Source: Calonectria ilicicola
Taxonomy: Eukaryota; Ascomycota; Sordariomycetes; Hypocreales; Nectriaceae
DNA: 64,000 nucleotides
Direction of reading: 5' to 3'
Assembly (NCBI GenBank): GCA_020809705.1
Contig: CP085832.1
Coordinates: forward strand, 62,001 to 126,000
Shown: positions 10,673 through 22,660 of the stretch, piece after piece
Position numbering within the stretch: the stretch's first letter is position 1
Layout: every line of letters begins with the position of its first letter
Notes under the pieces: generated by a model
The model's database searches: none
Told to the model about the DNA's origin: nothing
The model's input: only the letters and a program-made list of their open reading frames with translations
Translations under genes and position numbers: made by a program

Positions 10673-11535
10673 CTAGGCCATAGTCTAATAAGAGCTTTAG
10701 CTATTATTGACAGCCTAAGCACTATAGTCATTACCTCCTCAACCTAGCAGATAAGTCTATCCTGCTAACGGGCTATTGCGAAAACTTGACTATGTGACGG
10801 GCGAAGTCTCCTATAGGGACATGTTGCCAACACTGGCACAGAAACTGTAGTTAGCAATGCTTCTACTGCAGGCCGGACGTGCGACGAACAATTGCCAACC
10901 TCCCGGGGAAGACAAGTATGAAGTCCAAATCTTCTATGCTCCTTTTTATGTGTTCATGTCTTTGGTTTCATGCATTGTTTGTATGTTTCTATCTTGTCAT
11001 TATTGCAGCTCTGCCTTGGTGTAAAGAACTGCATTTGCGTCGTCTTGGTTTTTTTATCGAAAGTATTTTTTTTTGGTCCTGCTGTTTTCTATCCGCTTTC
11101 GCATTAGCAGGCATTTCTTTTTAAATGCTTAGATACAAAATGAATAAAATCTCACCCATTAGGACTTTTTGACCACGGGGGCCTATAAACCAGAGGTTTT
11201 AATACTGTATAACCCTTCACATACTGCACATGTGCTACGCCTTTCTAGTAATGGTCCCCCATCTTGGTCTCTTGCACCTATATCCCCTGGTTGCATCTAT
11301 AGATTGATACCTCGAACCGTGCTTTTTGTTTTCCCTTTATTACTGGAGGGGATAGATATAAAGATATTTCTATATAATCTTTTGGGGCGGTAAGTTGCCC
11401 ATAATAAATGAAGTTATGAATCTGAATATTACCCACTAACTTGGGATTATTGGACGGTCCTACCTGGCGCTGAGCACCGTAGGGTCAAGGTAATTCGGCC
11501 ACATCACTCACTATTCTTCTGTATTTTAATGCGTC
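10673..11535. other. Gene-free stretch, probable transposon debris
   Basis: Low-complexity T-rich sequence with short open frames (81 codons at 10879, 74 codons at 11169) that are hydrophobic only because of the T-rich composition. The first part may be decayed retroelement. I see no gene. Confidence 0.4.
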
Positions 11536-11558
11536 TTGCTTGAATGTAACGTTGATAT

Positions 11559-12310
11559 CTATACTAAGAACATGGTCCCAATCCAAGTCAATTGCTCAGG
11601 CAGTTGGCTTCTCCCATTCAACCTTAACTTCTCAAACTTGGCCTCCAGATCTTCCTTGGCCTCCTTATTGCCCCTCGACACCGCAGCAGAAACCTCCAAC
11701 TCCCATCCCTTACCACCCTCATCACCATACACCCAATTCGTCTGCCTCATCTGCGTCTTCTCACCATTCTCATCAACTCTGTAAATACACAGACAAATAC
11801 CCTGGAAATCCTCCACCTTTGCCGCCTTGATCGTCACGGTCCTCTCGCCGCTCTTGACACCGGCTTCAATATCGGGATGCACGCGCTCGATACTCCAGTC
11901 GGCGTATGATTCGCATGCCACGGTGGAGTAGTGCGGGTGGTCGTTGTACATCTCGATACCTGTCGTGATCCGTTTGCGTGGGGAGGAGGGGGAGGAGGGT
12001 TTGGTGGAGGTTAGGAGCAGGAAGGCCTGGTTGTATGGGTGGGTGTAGGTTGTGCGGAAGGTGAGGGTTGCGGAGATAAAGTGCTTTAGGGGGGCAATGG
12101 AGCGAGGAAGGAAAGTTGCTGGGGATGGTTAGCGGTGAACTTTGAGAGTGAGAGGGTGAAGCCGGTCGTGGTGGTTGATAGCATGCAGACGCTTATCGAG
12201 CGTGTTGGTGAGTGAGGGGTTGATTGCTCACCTGTGAAGACATCCTTGGAAGAAGGCTGCTTCCAGATATCAGTGCCTGGCTGAGCTACAAGGGTAAAAG
12301 GAGTTTCCAT
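11559..12310 (-). CDS. DUF1349-like (concanavalin A-fold) protein
   Basis: Two minus-strand exons, 12310-12232 and 12118-11559, join through a 113-bp intron with a GTGAGC donor and CCCAG acceptor, giving 212 aa. The protein starts METPFTLVAQPGTDIWKQP, continues with LKHFISATLTFRTTYTHPYNQAF, and has HYSTVACESYADWSIERV and WELEVSAAV. This layout is that of the fungal DUF1349 family, which includes yeast Ree1-type proteins with a predicted beta-sandwich. No signal peptide is visible, so it is probably cytosolic. The frame is undamaged although genes on both sides are dead. Biochemical role unknown; the family call is by overall pattern. Confidence 0.65.
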
Positions 12311-12832
12311 CTTTGATGAGCTTATGATGTATCACTTGTATGAGTATCCGTGGTCGACACGGGGCTGTATTGCCCCAAAAGGCTGAGCCCTGAAATTTCT
12401 CTGTCGAGTATTGCCCCTTTTCTTATCATCTGTTGCGGTGCGCTATTTTGGTCACATAAAGTTGTTCAATTGAGAGTTGAAGGAGCCTTGATATTCTATG
12501 AATAAGAGTTCGTGTATTATGGGTTTTGTGAACAATAGAGCAGGGCTCGATTGTTGGGCTGCACCAACCAATCATATAACAGCATATCGCAACATCATCC
12601 AACAGCAAAAAACGTCGGATCGTCCGACGGGTGTGGGCCCAAACTAAATTGTGTGGGAGTGGACGGGCCACTCAGGTCGGCAGGCAACTCGGCAAGTAAA
12701 TCACCACTTGAGGTCTAGCTTGAGGTCTGGAGAACCCAAGCTTGAAGATCTTATTAAGGATCACCACCTATTCGAGCGTTGGCGGTGCAACAATCTGCCG
12801 TCCATCAATCTTACTTCCACACTCGATTCACA
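12311..12832. other. Divergent intergenic region
   Basis: Region between the minus-strand DUF1349-like gene and the plus-strand amidohydrolase relic. No domain-bearing frame is seen. It would have contained both promoters. Confidence 0.4.
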
Positions 12833-14465
12833 ATGGCGCACCAGACAATCCTCATCAATGGGCAGTTTTTTATACATGATGAAAGTAAGGAACAACTACA
12901 GCCTGAAAAATATGACTGTATGGTTGTGAATGAGCTAGATATTGAATATCTTGGTCCACACGATGCAGCCATAGTCCAACAAGCAAAGCAAAACAATGCC
13001 CAAGTTGTCGACCTTGAGAATCGCATCGTGACTCCCGGTTTTATTGACGGCCATGTCCACATACTGTTATTCGGACTCTCCTTGCAGAAATTAGATATTT
13101 CTAGTTGCAAGTCACTGGAGGAGATTCGCCAAGCTATCTCTGGGTGGGCTGTATCGCACCCGGATGCACCTCAGATTCTTTGTTGGGGTTGGTTTCAATT
13201 AAGCACAAATGGCGAAGCACTAGCCAGTATGATTGACGACCTAGACCCGCGCCCTATCTTTTATTGAGGCCACGGATCTTCATTTTAATTGGTGTAACAC
13301 AGCTGCTTTAAATTATCTTTCTATTGAAGAGTTCAGATCTCACTGTGGCCCTCATATCACATGTGATGCTGATGGGAAACCAACTAGCTTACTGGCAGAT
13401 AGCGCCCAATTGAACATTGTCTGGCCTTATCTTAATAAAATTGCAACAAGAGAAGAAAAGCAGGCAGCTCTTAATGAAGCCTTCAAGATGTATAGTCAGT
13501 CAGGTTACACAGACGCCATCGATATGGCAATGGACTCGAACGCTTGGGAAGCCCTCGTATTGTACCGAGAAACCAAAGAAGTCCCATTGCATATCGCAGC
13601 CCACTGGATCATTATCTATGAATCTGACCAAGAAGTCTTACTGAAGTATGTTGAGGAAGCCATCACCATGCATTAGAAATGGTATTTATCCAAGTCTCCG
13701 GAATTCTGTGTTGTTGGTGTTAAATTGATTGTGGATGGTGTAATAGATGGGTGCACAGCCGTCTTGAGCTATCCCTATGGCGAAAATCCTACTATGGTTG
13801 AGCCCATGTGGCCTTCAAGCGCAATGGAAGCTGTAGTAAAAAAGGCGGCTAAGGCTGGCATGCAGATTGCAGCTCATGCGCTTGGAGATGTTGCTATTAC
13901 GTAGACCATTGATTCCATCGCCAAAGTGAAGAATCCCCTTGCACGTTATCGGATTGAGCATATCGAACTTGTAACTTCGGAAGATGTCCAATGCCTTCGT
14001 AAATTAGGTATTATGGCATCAATTCAGCCTGTTCATAGTGACCCCGCCGTTATGAAAGTATATAAAGCTTTACTGAAGCCTCATCACTGGGATCGAGTGT
14101 TCTCTTATTGAGAATACCAGGACGCTCATGCCAACATTGCCATTGGAACAGACGCGCAAACTGCTAGGCACCATCCATTGCCTGATTTTTATAATGCGAC
14201 AACGAGAAAATCCGCCATCGATTCTTCATTAACCGCTTGTACTAGTCCGGAACAAGCTCTAACTCTAGCTGAGGCTGTCACGGGTGTGTCATATGGGGCG
14301 GCCTACTTGCGGGTTGCAGAGACCTGGAGCGGCAGAATAAAGGAGGGGTTTCAAGCAGACTTTGTCGTGTTGGAGGCTGAGTGGGATCCAGAGAATTTGC
14401 TTGACGCCAGGGTAGTTCAAACCTGGTCCCGAGGCCGAAAGGTCCATGATGCAAATGACCAGTAA
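12833..14465 (+). pseudogene. Dead amidohydrolase-3 family enzyme
   Basis: Start ATG 12833 gives MAHQTILINGQFF, then the first metal-binding motif GFIDGHVHI at about residues 67-75. The C-terminal region retains YRIEHIEL, IGTDAQ and FVVLEAEWDPENLL, as in YtcJ-like metal-dependent amidohydrolases. The frame breaks at about 13265, where the reading shifts by one base. It is then interrupted by TAG at 13674 and 13902 and TGA at 14109, each at a place where Gln or Arg (CAG, CAG, CGA) would fit a one-base C-to-T change. No intron explains these breaks. Length (about 540 codons) and motif order are otherwise complete, so inactivation is fairly recent. Confidence 0.85.
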
Positions 14466-16870
14466 TAGAAGTGATTCGTCGGCCGACCTCTTCGGTCGAT
14501 TCTTCAGACGATCAATTAGAACAGTTATCACGTGTATATTAGAATAACATAACAAACAATTCAAGATATGATCAATTTCCAATAGTCACTAAAGCTCACC
14601 TGTATAGCCGCACTCTTTGCATGTCTCCCCATCTTCCAGATGGCGACATCTCGCATCAAATGCCTGGGTAATCACCAGGTCTTTAGTAAACTGTACTATA
14701 AGAAGGTGGATATCCACGCCACACGCTCCGTCTTTAATAACTACTAGCATGACACCTCTAATACTGTAGACTGTATCAGCATTCATATCCTAACAGGCTG
14801 TTGTCTCGTCAGTCTACGATGGGTAGGCAGGAGGGGCCAAGGATTTGTACTGAAAATGATCTGCCGATCGTCATTTTCGATCTGGTGGTACAAGCTTTGC
14901 GACCGGAATCTTAAGGAGGAGGATGATGTTTCTGCACCATTCCCTTAAAATGTCTGATTTGTCGGCGGCTGGTCACACAGCCTGGCAAGGCTTGAAACAT
15001 CGATAGTTTGTTTAAGTTGATGCTTTTTATATGTCTTTAATACATTTTGTTGGAGAACAGGAACATGTGGCCAAATATGTTACATCTACGGGAGCCACAA
15101 GCTGCATTAGAGCTGTTGCCTTGTGACTGTGTAAGAGATATATCTGTGGCTCTTATAGCCCTTGTTGCTAGCAGGCTTTGCTAGCAGACAATTGAGGCCA
15201 TCGACGGTGCCTTAGCTAAGGGTTCAACCTGTCCAGGGCCTAACAGTCTTGACCACCGTCACCTAATGGGGTCAACAACAGAGGTCGGTTGGGTTTGTAG
15301 CTGTGAGATTGTCTATCTACAAAGGTTAGTGGAATTTACATGCGGAATCGGGCCCGAGACAGCTCGATCAGGGCTCGTCTGATCACTCAACTACTTGAGT
15401 GCTCAGTTTAGGCTGTTGAGGCGATTTATAAAGTGTGACAGAGTATGAGCTGTACACTCGTTCCTGGGTGGAACGTGACTACGGCCTTCCATGAGCCTCG
15501 TACCTAGTGCGACATAGTTTAAACCGTGATACACTATAATAGTCTAATTCTTGTACTGCACCCCCAATATTGACAACAACTTTAACTCAAAGAATTTCAC
15601 ACCTTACTATTCTATTTATGTAGGAAGCGCCTATCTGGCAACCCCCTTTGGCTAACAAGCTATCTATGCGGCCTAGTCTTGTGGGTCTTGAGAAGTAGTA
15701 TTCCTAGTCACTGCTCCCTTCCTCCTCTGGCGTGGTACTGGATGTTACTAGCCATGGTTGAACAATCCCGTGAACAGTCAGTCACCCTTGAATTGACTGC
15801 GATATTAACGCATGACGTGTTTAAGGGCATTTACATTCAAATAAATATAGTAAGTCTCTTCTTTCTTCACCAAATAAATTGAATCAATTTACGCTATTGT
15901 TACTTGGTCATTTTTTTCTCTATATATACCTCATAGATATGATTCAAAGGAGATATTCAACATGCTTAGCTAGTTCATTTACCATACAAGTTCAATACAA
16001 AATTGTCTTGTCTAAGCAGCCATCACGAATAGTGACATTTGTATACGGAAGCCCCTGGAGCAGGGTGATTTAAATTGGAGTGAATTCTTTTCTCCTGACT
16101 TTTATGGCTACTTTTTCCAGTACTTAGCAGTGGTCAAAAGTAGCCACAACACAACATATTACTAACATGGCTTGAAACCCTGAATCAGCACTCACCAACA
16201 ATAACCGCATGTGAAAGGCTACATTCAATTATGACATCATCAATTTACTTCCTCGACTAGGCGCGGGTTAAGCTTATGCGCCCCACACACACATCACCAT
16301 GCCGATGAGCTAGCTCTTCTGAACGAGAAACACAGCTGAAGAAAATCGGTCAAGCGACGGCAGTATTAACAAATACATGCACACCAATGGGTCAACCCAC
16401 CCGTGCCGGTGGCATTTGGTTCCGTTTCTGGCTGGTCCATGTGACGGGAAAAGATACATAGTTTTCTGGGTCCGGTTAGACAGAGCGCCCTCGTCTGCAC
16501 GGCGCTGGTAGTTGATCTAGCCGAGGAGCTGAATCCGATAGCCAAGGGTTAAGCGGTAGGGCAGCGGCACTAAGTCATCTAGATCGGTCCAATGGTCATA
16601 AGGCACATTTTTAATTGCAGCTAAATAATTGGCAAGACCCAATTCAGAGACGGAGCTAGCATAGTTCGGCAAGGGAGTGTGCCGTCCACGTGATCACCTA
16701 GTCCTCATCCATACCGGGTCTTTCAGCTTTTGGAAATCATTTTGCAGGTTCCGGTTCCATCCCGTGCTGTTTCTGAGAGTATAATACTGCTGCCGGGTTG
16801 AGTCAATTTGAAATGCCCAAGATGTGACTTGGTCACTTTTGTTTGGTCCCGAATCCAGGCTAACATCACC
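14466..16870. other. Gene-free 2.4-kb stretch
   Basis: No gene supported. A 65-codon minus-strand frame at 14589-14786 with two Cys pairs and short plus-strand frames at 15679-16073 have no recognisable domain. Parts (15100-15660) have the uneven composition of decayed repeat DNA, but I could not find its partner copy in the window. The last 300 bp are the presumed promoter of the peroxygenase gene. Confidence 0.4.
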
Positions 16871-17913
16871 ATGAAGCTGCAACTTTTCAACCCTGCCAGT
16901 CTCATCTTGACTGCGCTGACCTGCAGTGCTGCCGCTTGGGATTTGAGCAGTATTATTTTCAATCCGAATGATCCTCGATTCCAAGACTATCAAGCTCCCA
17001 CCGCTGATGATTGTGAGCCTCTGGCAGCCCACATTGAACTTTTGGAGATCTACTGACATGATGGGGGGGCCTCTGTTAAGCCCGCAGTCCATGCCCAGCC
17101 CTCAACTCGCTCGCTAACCATGGATTCGTTCCCCGCAGTGGCAAAGGTGTCACCGCCCTAGATCTGATCAAAGGAGCATATCAGGGCATGGGAGTATCAC
17201 TCGAGGTCGGTGTCGCGCTGGTGGCTGCCGTTCTACCATCACAGCGTTGGGTTGGAACATGAAATTTGGAAGACATGGGAGAACACAACTTGCTTATTGA
17301 GCATGATGTAAGCCTTTCTCGCCTGGACCTTGCAAACGGCGACGACAACAGCTTCAACCCCGATGTATGGGCCCTTACCCTTTCAGTGCTGCAACAGGGC
17401 AATGGCATTGTTACACCGGGGCTCATGGGCAAGGCGCAAGGGGTGCAACTAGACGCTGACAGGCAGCGAAACCCAGATGAGGCCTACGGGGCGCATGGGA
17501 TGGCCATTGCCGCCCTGGCAAATTGTCTGCTGATGGCATGTCTCGGCAATTTTCAAGGCAATGCATCCCTCAGCTATGTTCGTTCCATTTTTGAAAACGA
17601 GCGGCTGCCAACGCACTTGGGCTGGAAAGCGATGCCCCTCAAGGGAAATGCCGCAAACGTTCTCACGTTCGCAATCAAATTTTTGACTGGTGATCCTAAC
17701 TTGCTGAACCACACCAGCCAGGTGTTGCTCAACTCGCCTGCGGTAAGAAGAAACAGAGTGATAGCCCTGATTATGGTGTCATTTAGCTCACGCCGATGTT
17801 TGTAGGAAACTTTCGACACTCTCGTTCCGCCGGGTGGGAGCGGCAACACCCAGAGCGATTTGTTCCTTATTAGCCTTCGAAATGCCATTGTAACAACTTT
17901 AATTAATGCTTAA
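16871..17913 (+). pseudogene. Heme-thiolate peroxygenase (chloroperoxidase family) with one nonsense codon
   Basis: Exons 16871-17012, 17081-17742 and 17806-17913 splice cleanly. The product starts with a signal peptide (MKLQLFNPASLILTALTCSAAAW). It has the proximal heme motif SPCPALNSLANHG with the Cys ligand at about residue 52, and the Peroxidase_2 acid-base motif EHD at about residues 121-123 (IEHDVSLSRLD), which classes it with secreted unspecific peroxygenases. Between them lies an in-frame TGA at 17260-17262, at a position where Trp would fit. Apart from this the gene looks complete, so it is either a very young pseudogene or is rescued by read-through or editing. Such enzymes use H2O2 to oxygenate small molecules. 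Confidence 0.72.
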
Positions 17914-18305
17914 GTCTCTGATTAATTCACAGGCTTAATATAAAGTAAATCCGATTTTACTTGTTGTGTTTGAGATGCCGTGCCCTGTCTTGTGGTTGTG
18001 GGAGAAACTTGGCAAAATGTTGCGGAGGGCCGTGTTATAGCGCACAAGTTAACTGAATAGTTCTATGAGATGATTCCATGACTTCTGCTGCAACACTGGG
18101 ATCCTGGAAAATGGCTGATTAAGGGGATCAATTTAACCTGGCTAGATATATCCCCATATTACCGTCAAGCTAATAGGATTAATATACCTAATGCAGAATG
18201 TATTATCATTTCATAATTATCTCCATTTCTATCTTCTAATTTGTTCTATGAATTCAAGTAAGTAATAGCAAATCAGCTTAAAAAGAGATTATCTAGCTAT
18301 CATAT
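17914..18305. other. Spacer
   Basis: AT-rich non-coding sequence after the peroxygenase. Nothing recognised. Confidence 0.35.
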
Positions 18306-18386
18306 CGAGTTTTTATTTTTTATTAATGCAAGTGCACTACAAGGCCAAAGTACCTAACCTTAGGAAATGACTGGACAATTGAACAG
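18306..18386. repeat. Diverged direct repeat, copy 1 (with copy 2 at about 21875-21963)
   Basis: About 80 bp share the order CGAGTTTT, TTTTATTAAT, CAAGTGCACTACAAGG, AAAGTACC and ATGACTGGACAATTGAA with the segment at 21875-21963, in the same orientation and 3.58 kb apart. Similarity falls off on both sides. In copy 2 the sequence lies at the 5' end of the dead membrane-protein gene, so copy 1 may be a partial segmental duplicate. Confidence 0.7.
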
Positions 18387-18689
18387 ATGTCATCTGAACA
18401 CGTGCAATGGTATAAGGTTTCGACCCACTTAACCAAAACACCAAAAGGTCCCAGCACAACAGAAGCTTGTGCATTGCACAACCTTGGGGAAAAGAGTCAT
18501 CGGCCAACCTCCTACAAACTCACCTTTATTACAGCTATCACCAAGACAGCTGGCCTCAGCAGCCTAGCTATCATATTGTGGTAATAATAATGACAGCTAC
18601 ATAGTAGTTAGGTAAATAGTATACTGTAGAATAAATAGGTGTATTATAATATAAGGTGCTATTCCTAACTAAAGAGAACCTTTATAAAT
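18387..18689. other. Spacer downstream of repeat copy 1
   Basis: No gene. Weak similarity to the sequence following repeat copy 2 seems to continue for a short distance. The 65-codon frame here lacks any recognisable feature. Confidence 0.3.
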
Positions 18690-19560
18690 TTAAATCATAG
18701 TCCATGGACTCAATAATCATGTCCAAACATATCTGCTCCAACTGCTCATTGATAACCCGCTGCATTGCCCGCCATAACTTGCTCGATTATCTTGGTGAAT
18801 AAATCGCATAATTCCTCTTGTCTGATTGTCATTCGGTATGGCGGTCGCTCATCATCGTCCCATGCCTGCATCCGAGTCCAAATACACATTAGCTTCTGCT
18901 ACTTTCACTGCAAATGGGGTCGGATTAGAGACCCTCCTTGTAGTCTTTAAACTGGAGACCTTTGATCTCAGCCTCGACCCGCTTAAGAGGATCTAAGTAA
19001 TCCTTTAAACAACACGGGCCGAAATGTCGACCTTGAACATAATCAGCCAACCGCAGCTCCTCAGCCGACCATTTCTCGTAAGGAGCTTGGAAGAAGATGT
19101 TCTAGAATGCCTCGATCGATTCACTGTTTGCCTCCCTCTTAGTAAGGGCCTTAAAAACAACGAAGGTATTTGGGGGCACAGGAGAAGCCTCTGTCCGAGC
19201 GGGACTACCGAAGCCGCCAAAGTCGTTGTAGGTTTGAGGGGTAGGTCTTATTGGAATCCTGTCAAATAAGCCGCCAGAGGTCGCAGTAATAGCCTCGGTA
19301 TGAGCAGAACCTTGAGAGGTGCCAGACTCTATAGGCGAAGGCACAGCTAAGGCAGTACCAAACAAGCCTTTGTTGCCTTTGGTAGATGCCCCTGTTGAAG
19401 GAGAACCAAGGTTAACAAAAGCTCTCTTTGTGAAACTGTCTTCCTATTCGCGAAAATATTTTACTTCTTCAATGCCCTTCAAATTGTAAATAATGGATTG
19501 AAGCGAGAGTCCACTGAACGGCTTGGTCGGCACCGGCGAATATAAACAGTTCTCATCCAT
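18690..19560 (-). pseudogene. Dead FG-motif protein with Nup98-like segment
   Basis: The minus strand reads from ATG at 19560 with KPFSGLSLQSIIYNLKGI, then FG/LF-containing linker (NKGLFGTA, SGGLFD, NDFGGFGSP). It continues FVVFKALTKREA, APYEKWSAEELRLADYV and QGRHFG. The EELRLADY...GR-x-FG stretch recalls a segment I know from fungal Nup98-family FG nucleoporins and a set of short relatives. Two in-frame TAG codons (after FRE, about 19448; and after ESIEAF, about 19101) both fit CAG-to-TAG changes, and a TAA closes the frame near 18938. Downstream it decays fully. Whether the parent was a nucleoporin or a short FG-like accessory protein is unclear. Confidence 0.5.
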
Positions 19561-21875
19561 GATCAGAATCAGTGAACCTAACAAAAACGACCTGCAAATA
19601 TGATCACAACCTATTTTCTTTTGAAGAACTTGGTCTCGTATTAAAAACAGGCCATATATCAGAGCCTTGGATATGGCTATTCTTTTTTCATTGAGGTGTT
19701 CTATTTTTTAGTTAGCTTGTTAATTTCCTTATCTATATCATATCAAATATACATACCAACAATCTTTGGTCGTATCGGATAATCTCAAACACCACGGAAG
19801 TATAGATTGATTTTATTGCCTGACATGTTGAAATTTCAAATATTTCTGGATTGTCAAACACAAAGGAGATCAGAATCCACTTTTCGTGTTGATGATACGG
19901 ACTTGTGAAAAGCCCTTGTTGCTTTTGTTGCAAATGACTGATCCAATCCTGAGAAAGGTGCCAAACAGATTCAGCACATTCCAAATCGTCAACTACTCTA
20001 GAAATTTCTGCGAGGTGATTGAGTGATATTACTGCCGGAATATCACGAGTTTTCGCGTGAATCAATTTCAGGGTCAGTTCAAGGGCTCCTGGTTTCAGCT
20101 TTCTGCCAACCCTTTCTAACTGAATCTTGGGTGTAAAATATCGTTTTAAGAGATGACTGAATTAAGTCGGATAGCCGTTGAGCCGTTTTGCGGACGCTAA
20201 CCATTTTGACATCGAAGGCCCATGGAGGAGCAGGCAACGAGGATGAGCTGGTAAGATCCGCTAGACGAGCTCTACACGCCCAGAGTTTGCTAGCTTCATT
20301 AGCCTCCGGCAAGTGATAAGTCATTTCGGAAAATTCATCTGAGGGCTGTAGCCCATCGTCTCCGCTGGGGATACCGGAAACCCTCCACAGACAATGGCCG
20401 AAATTCTTATTATCCGCAGCAGGTTCGCAAGATGCCCGATCATACTGGTGCCCAATCCGAAGAGCAAGCCAATCAAGCTCATGCCCAATCACCTCATCGG
20501 GAAATTTGGCGAAGCTGTTACTTTCTGGTCCAAGTCTCTTCATGCGAAGTGCTGCTCTCAGCATACTCATTACCATTGTGATGGTTAGCTGGGCTACTTA
20601 ACTAGACGCGTGTATTCCTCGTATCCCAGTAAATTGCAGGATAAAACCAACCAATGTAAAACAAATGGTCATCCAAACCCGAATTTGTAAGTCATCTGAA
20701 TTTGACTTGACTTTCGATGAGGTTGTGTACCATTGAATATCATTGTCAACAAAACCAAATGCATCAAATGTCTGGTCGCCCACGAGTTGATCTCCAGGCT
20801 GAATCCAACATATTTGTACCGGGGTATTCTTTTCTTTTTTCCAGACATTTTAATCAGTACTCTTTCCGATTAACATCGCACACAAATACATGCCCGCCGT
20901 GAGTAGGGTAGTGCCGATGAAGAATAACGGGCAAGCATAAGACTCCGGAGGCTTCTATCCAACTTCCCATTTCAGCTTATATGTAATAATGCCGGCAAAG
21001 GCTAATACACCAAGCTGGAGAACTAAGCCAATAGTTGCGATAGCCCAAAGGCACTGATTACATAGTTTCTGAATACCAATATTGATAGAAAGATTCGGAG
21101 AAAACGCCGGGTGAGCTGCTTCCTTTTTAGGTTTCGATTCTTTGTCGTCTATTGGTTTATTTTTCTATATGTGTTTCCATATCTCTTTGTTCTTCTTGTA
21201 ATGGTCGGCGAATGCGTATAGCCCGGCTTTCCTGTCACTCAATTTGGAGTTCTTGTTAAACACGACCTCCAAGATTTTAGGACGACCGAAAACTGGTGCA
21301 ATACCACCGCTGTTATAGAGCTCATAGACATCATGACTAGTTAAGGAGCATAATTCTGCCTCAGCATTACCTAAATCTTCCTAGGCTCTACCGATAAATG
21401 CGTAAAGAGTGGGACTACCATATACTCGGATCGTAGGGACGAGAGCTATAACAATTCCCATAGGTGTGTTTCGACTCTGACTAGCGAGAGCCTTAGCTCC
21501 TTAGCAGCCACTTCTAGTGGTCATATTATTGTCAAGTTTCCTTTAGACGTACTGAACACCGCTAAACCGGCCGGTTATAGAGGCGGATGTTTGGCTTGCA
21601 GCTTGTGTTGGCTTAAGACTTAATGGCGGAGAGGTCTCCGGATCGGCTGTCTTTCTCTATACGAGAATGACAAAATCGGGGAGATGACATGAGCGGCCGC
21701 GGAGTTGTTTCTCAGCAAAGAATTTGGAGCGACGCTCGCCACTGGTGACGCGAAAAAACGCGATTGCCCCTCCAATAGACATGCAGTCGTTGGCGGTTGG
21801 GTATTGGGTTCCCAAATCAATGAAGCAGGTGACCTCCCAGCGCGCATCACCGTCGAAGCCCGCGTCTAGGACATC
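19561..21875 (-). pseudogene. Dead multi-pass membrane protein of a fungal accessory family
   Basis: Minus-strand fragments in order from 21875 down are: LDVLDAGFDGDARWEV and DLGTQYPTANDCMSIGG; LTSHDVYELYNSGGIAPVFG; FAPNLS-like SPNLSINIGIQKL; two or more hydrophobic helices (WAIATIGLVLQLGVLAFAG; FFIGTTLLTAGMYLCAML); WIQPGDQLVGDQTFDAFGF; another helix (ICFTLVGFILQFTGIRG); VAQLTITMVMSMLRAALRMKRL; and GHELDWLALRIG. This string is one I recognise from large uncharacterised fungal membrane proteins often found near NLR/ankyrin genes. At least six in-frame stops and a frameshift near 20070 destroy it. Open pieces of 165 codons (20079-20576) and 110 codons (19733-20065) are remnants. Confidence 0.55.
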
Positions 21876-21963
21876 GAGTTTTTCGAGTTTTCCTTTTATT
21901 AATACAAGTGCACTACAAGGCTAAAGTACCCTAATCTTAAGAGATGACTGGACAATTGAAGAG
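21875..21963. repeat. Diverged direct repeat, copy 2
   Basis: Partner of the repeat at 18306-18386 in the same orientation. It sits at the 5' border of the dead membrane-protein gene. Confidence 0.7.
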
Positions 21964-22660
21964 AGGAATCAAATCGTAACACTGGTAAAAGCTCGGCTTG
22001 ACCCACCCTTCTACCAAAGGCACAACCAATCAGAAGATATAGCTTGGAGCGAAACGGCTTGGCATTAGGGCGTTTGCTCCAAGGGCTCACTTAGACAATC
22101 ATGTATTTAAGCTCTAGGAGTTGCAGCTATTAGAGCTCAACTCAGCTCCCAATACCTTCAATTAATCTACCTAACCAATTGACCCATTACCAGACGTCAC
22201 AATCTTACTTTATTGCTCAAACCGGCGTGCCTGATTTTATCTGTGAACACGAACCGTTAAAATACCGGCTTGAAAAGATTCCTTGGTGCTCTTCTTCTTT
22301 AATCCAGGGTGGGATATGAGTAATCGTGTTTCGGCCCCACAATATCGTCCAGAGTAATGCAGCGCTGTTATTTCCATCTCGCCTCGCGAGATGATAATCC
22401 CGAGTGCCGAAGCTAGCAAGCATCCTCTGATCGTCCATTCAGCACCACCATGTGGAATCATTATTGTAGCTTACCAGAGCGGAAGTTTTGACCTGCTGAA
22501 ATTGCGATCTACTGAACCGGCACATCCGACAAAATAATCTAGCTGCAGTTAATTATAAAAGCACGATTACCAGGGAAACTCTACGTTTGATTCTTGAACA
22601 CCAGATTTCCCCCATTCCAAACCACTTATCATAAGTCTTCTATTTACTCTAATCTTCAAT
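21964..22660. promoter_or_regulatory. Promoter region of the FAD oxidase, with TATA box
   Basis: No gene is seen. A TATA-like TATAAAA lies at 22554-22560, about 100 bp before the ATG at 22661, in a suitable place to direct transcription of the FAD oxidase. Confidence 0.5.

Noticed and set aside
11536..11830. Plus-strand 82- and 96-codon frames
   Set aside because: They are antisense shadows of the DUF1349-like gene.
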